Source: Bacteroidales bacterium
GTDB taxonomy: Bacteria > Bacteroidota > Bacteroidia > Bacteroidales > JAAUTT01
Length of the DNA stretch: 23,269 bases
Assembly: GCA_025350365.1 (NCBI GenBank)
Contig: JANXXY010000352.1
Span: 1-23,269 of the forward strand
Reading direction: 5' to 3'
Part shown: positions 23,241 through 23,269 of the stretch, in pieces
Layout: each line of letters opens with the position of its first letter
How positions within the stretch are numbered: position 1 is the stretch's first letter
Translations under genes and position numbers: made by a program
The notes under the pieces: model-generated
The model's database searches: none
What the model saw: the letters and a program-made list of their open reading frames with translations, nothing else
What the model was told of the DNA's origin: nothing

Positions 23241-23269
23241 ATGCGGGGTAGATTATTTGTAAGAAATGT

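Overview
This is an AT-rich chromosomal segment from a member of the Bacteroidota. The evidence is the family content (a CarboxypepD_reg-like surface protein, a CbpA/CbpM pair, RhlE-type helicases, a secreted GH20 hexosaminidase, a Crp/Fnr regulator with an outer-membrane barrel), the lack of strong Shine-Dalgarno sequences, and several matches to the Bacteroidota promoter pattern TTG-N17-23-TAnnTTTG. The phylum is an inference from these signs; genus cannot be read from the window. No rRNA, tRNA, CRISPR array, phage or intact insertion sequence was seen.

Layout. 1-2793 (minus): cbpA, cbpM and a 3'-truncated magnesium P-type ATPase, packed like one operon. 3087-4487 (plus): an RNA-type metallo-beta-lactamase/beta-CASP nuclease with a clear promoter and terminator. 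4559-5830 (minus): a secreted CarboxypepD_reg-like protein. 6030-7820 (plus): a long-chain acyl-CoA synthetase. 7889-9065 (plus): the C-terminal stump of an Lrp/AsnC regulator directly followed by an intact EamA-family exporter.

9206-10732 (minus) is the accessory part of the window. It holds two consecutive modules, each ordered XRE-like regulator, small RelB/Phd-like antitoxin, RelE-type toxin. Both antitoxin genes are intact, both toxins carry one frameshift, and both regulators are degraded. A well-formed promoter still stands in front. The two antitoxins are clearly related but diverged, so this looks like two old modules decaying together rather than a recent duplication. I did not find a convincing new functional system; this relic locus is the most unusual structure here.

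11028-12782 (plus): a DEAD-box RNA helicase and a cyclophilin, ending at a strong bidirectional terminator. 12855-16489 (minus): a U32-family protein of the RlhA type, a VOC/glyoxalase-fold protein and a lipid A-type acyltransferase. 16728-17576 (plus): a lysine-rich helical protein of unknown function with its own promoter and terminator. 17736-19003 (minus): an outer-membrane barrel and a Crp/Fnr regulator. 19197-19670 (minus): a small helical protein resembling DUF6155. 19740-19793: an intergenic palindromic element. 19868-21306 (minus): ywbE translationally coupled to a second DEAD-box helicase. 21351-23240 (minus): a secreted beta-N-acetylhexosaminidase.

Apart from the toxin-antitoxin graveyard and the regulator stump, the genes are ordinary core or housekeeping functions: protein folding, RNA metabolism, lipid activation and envelope biogenesis.
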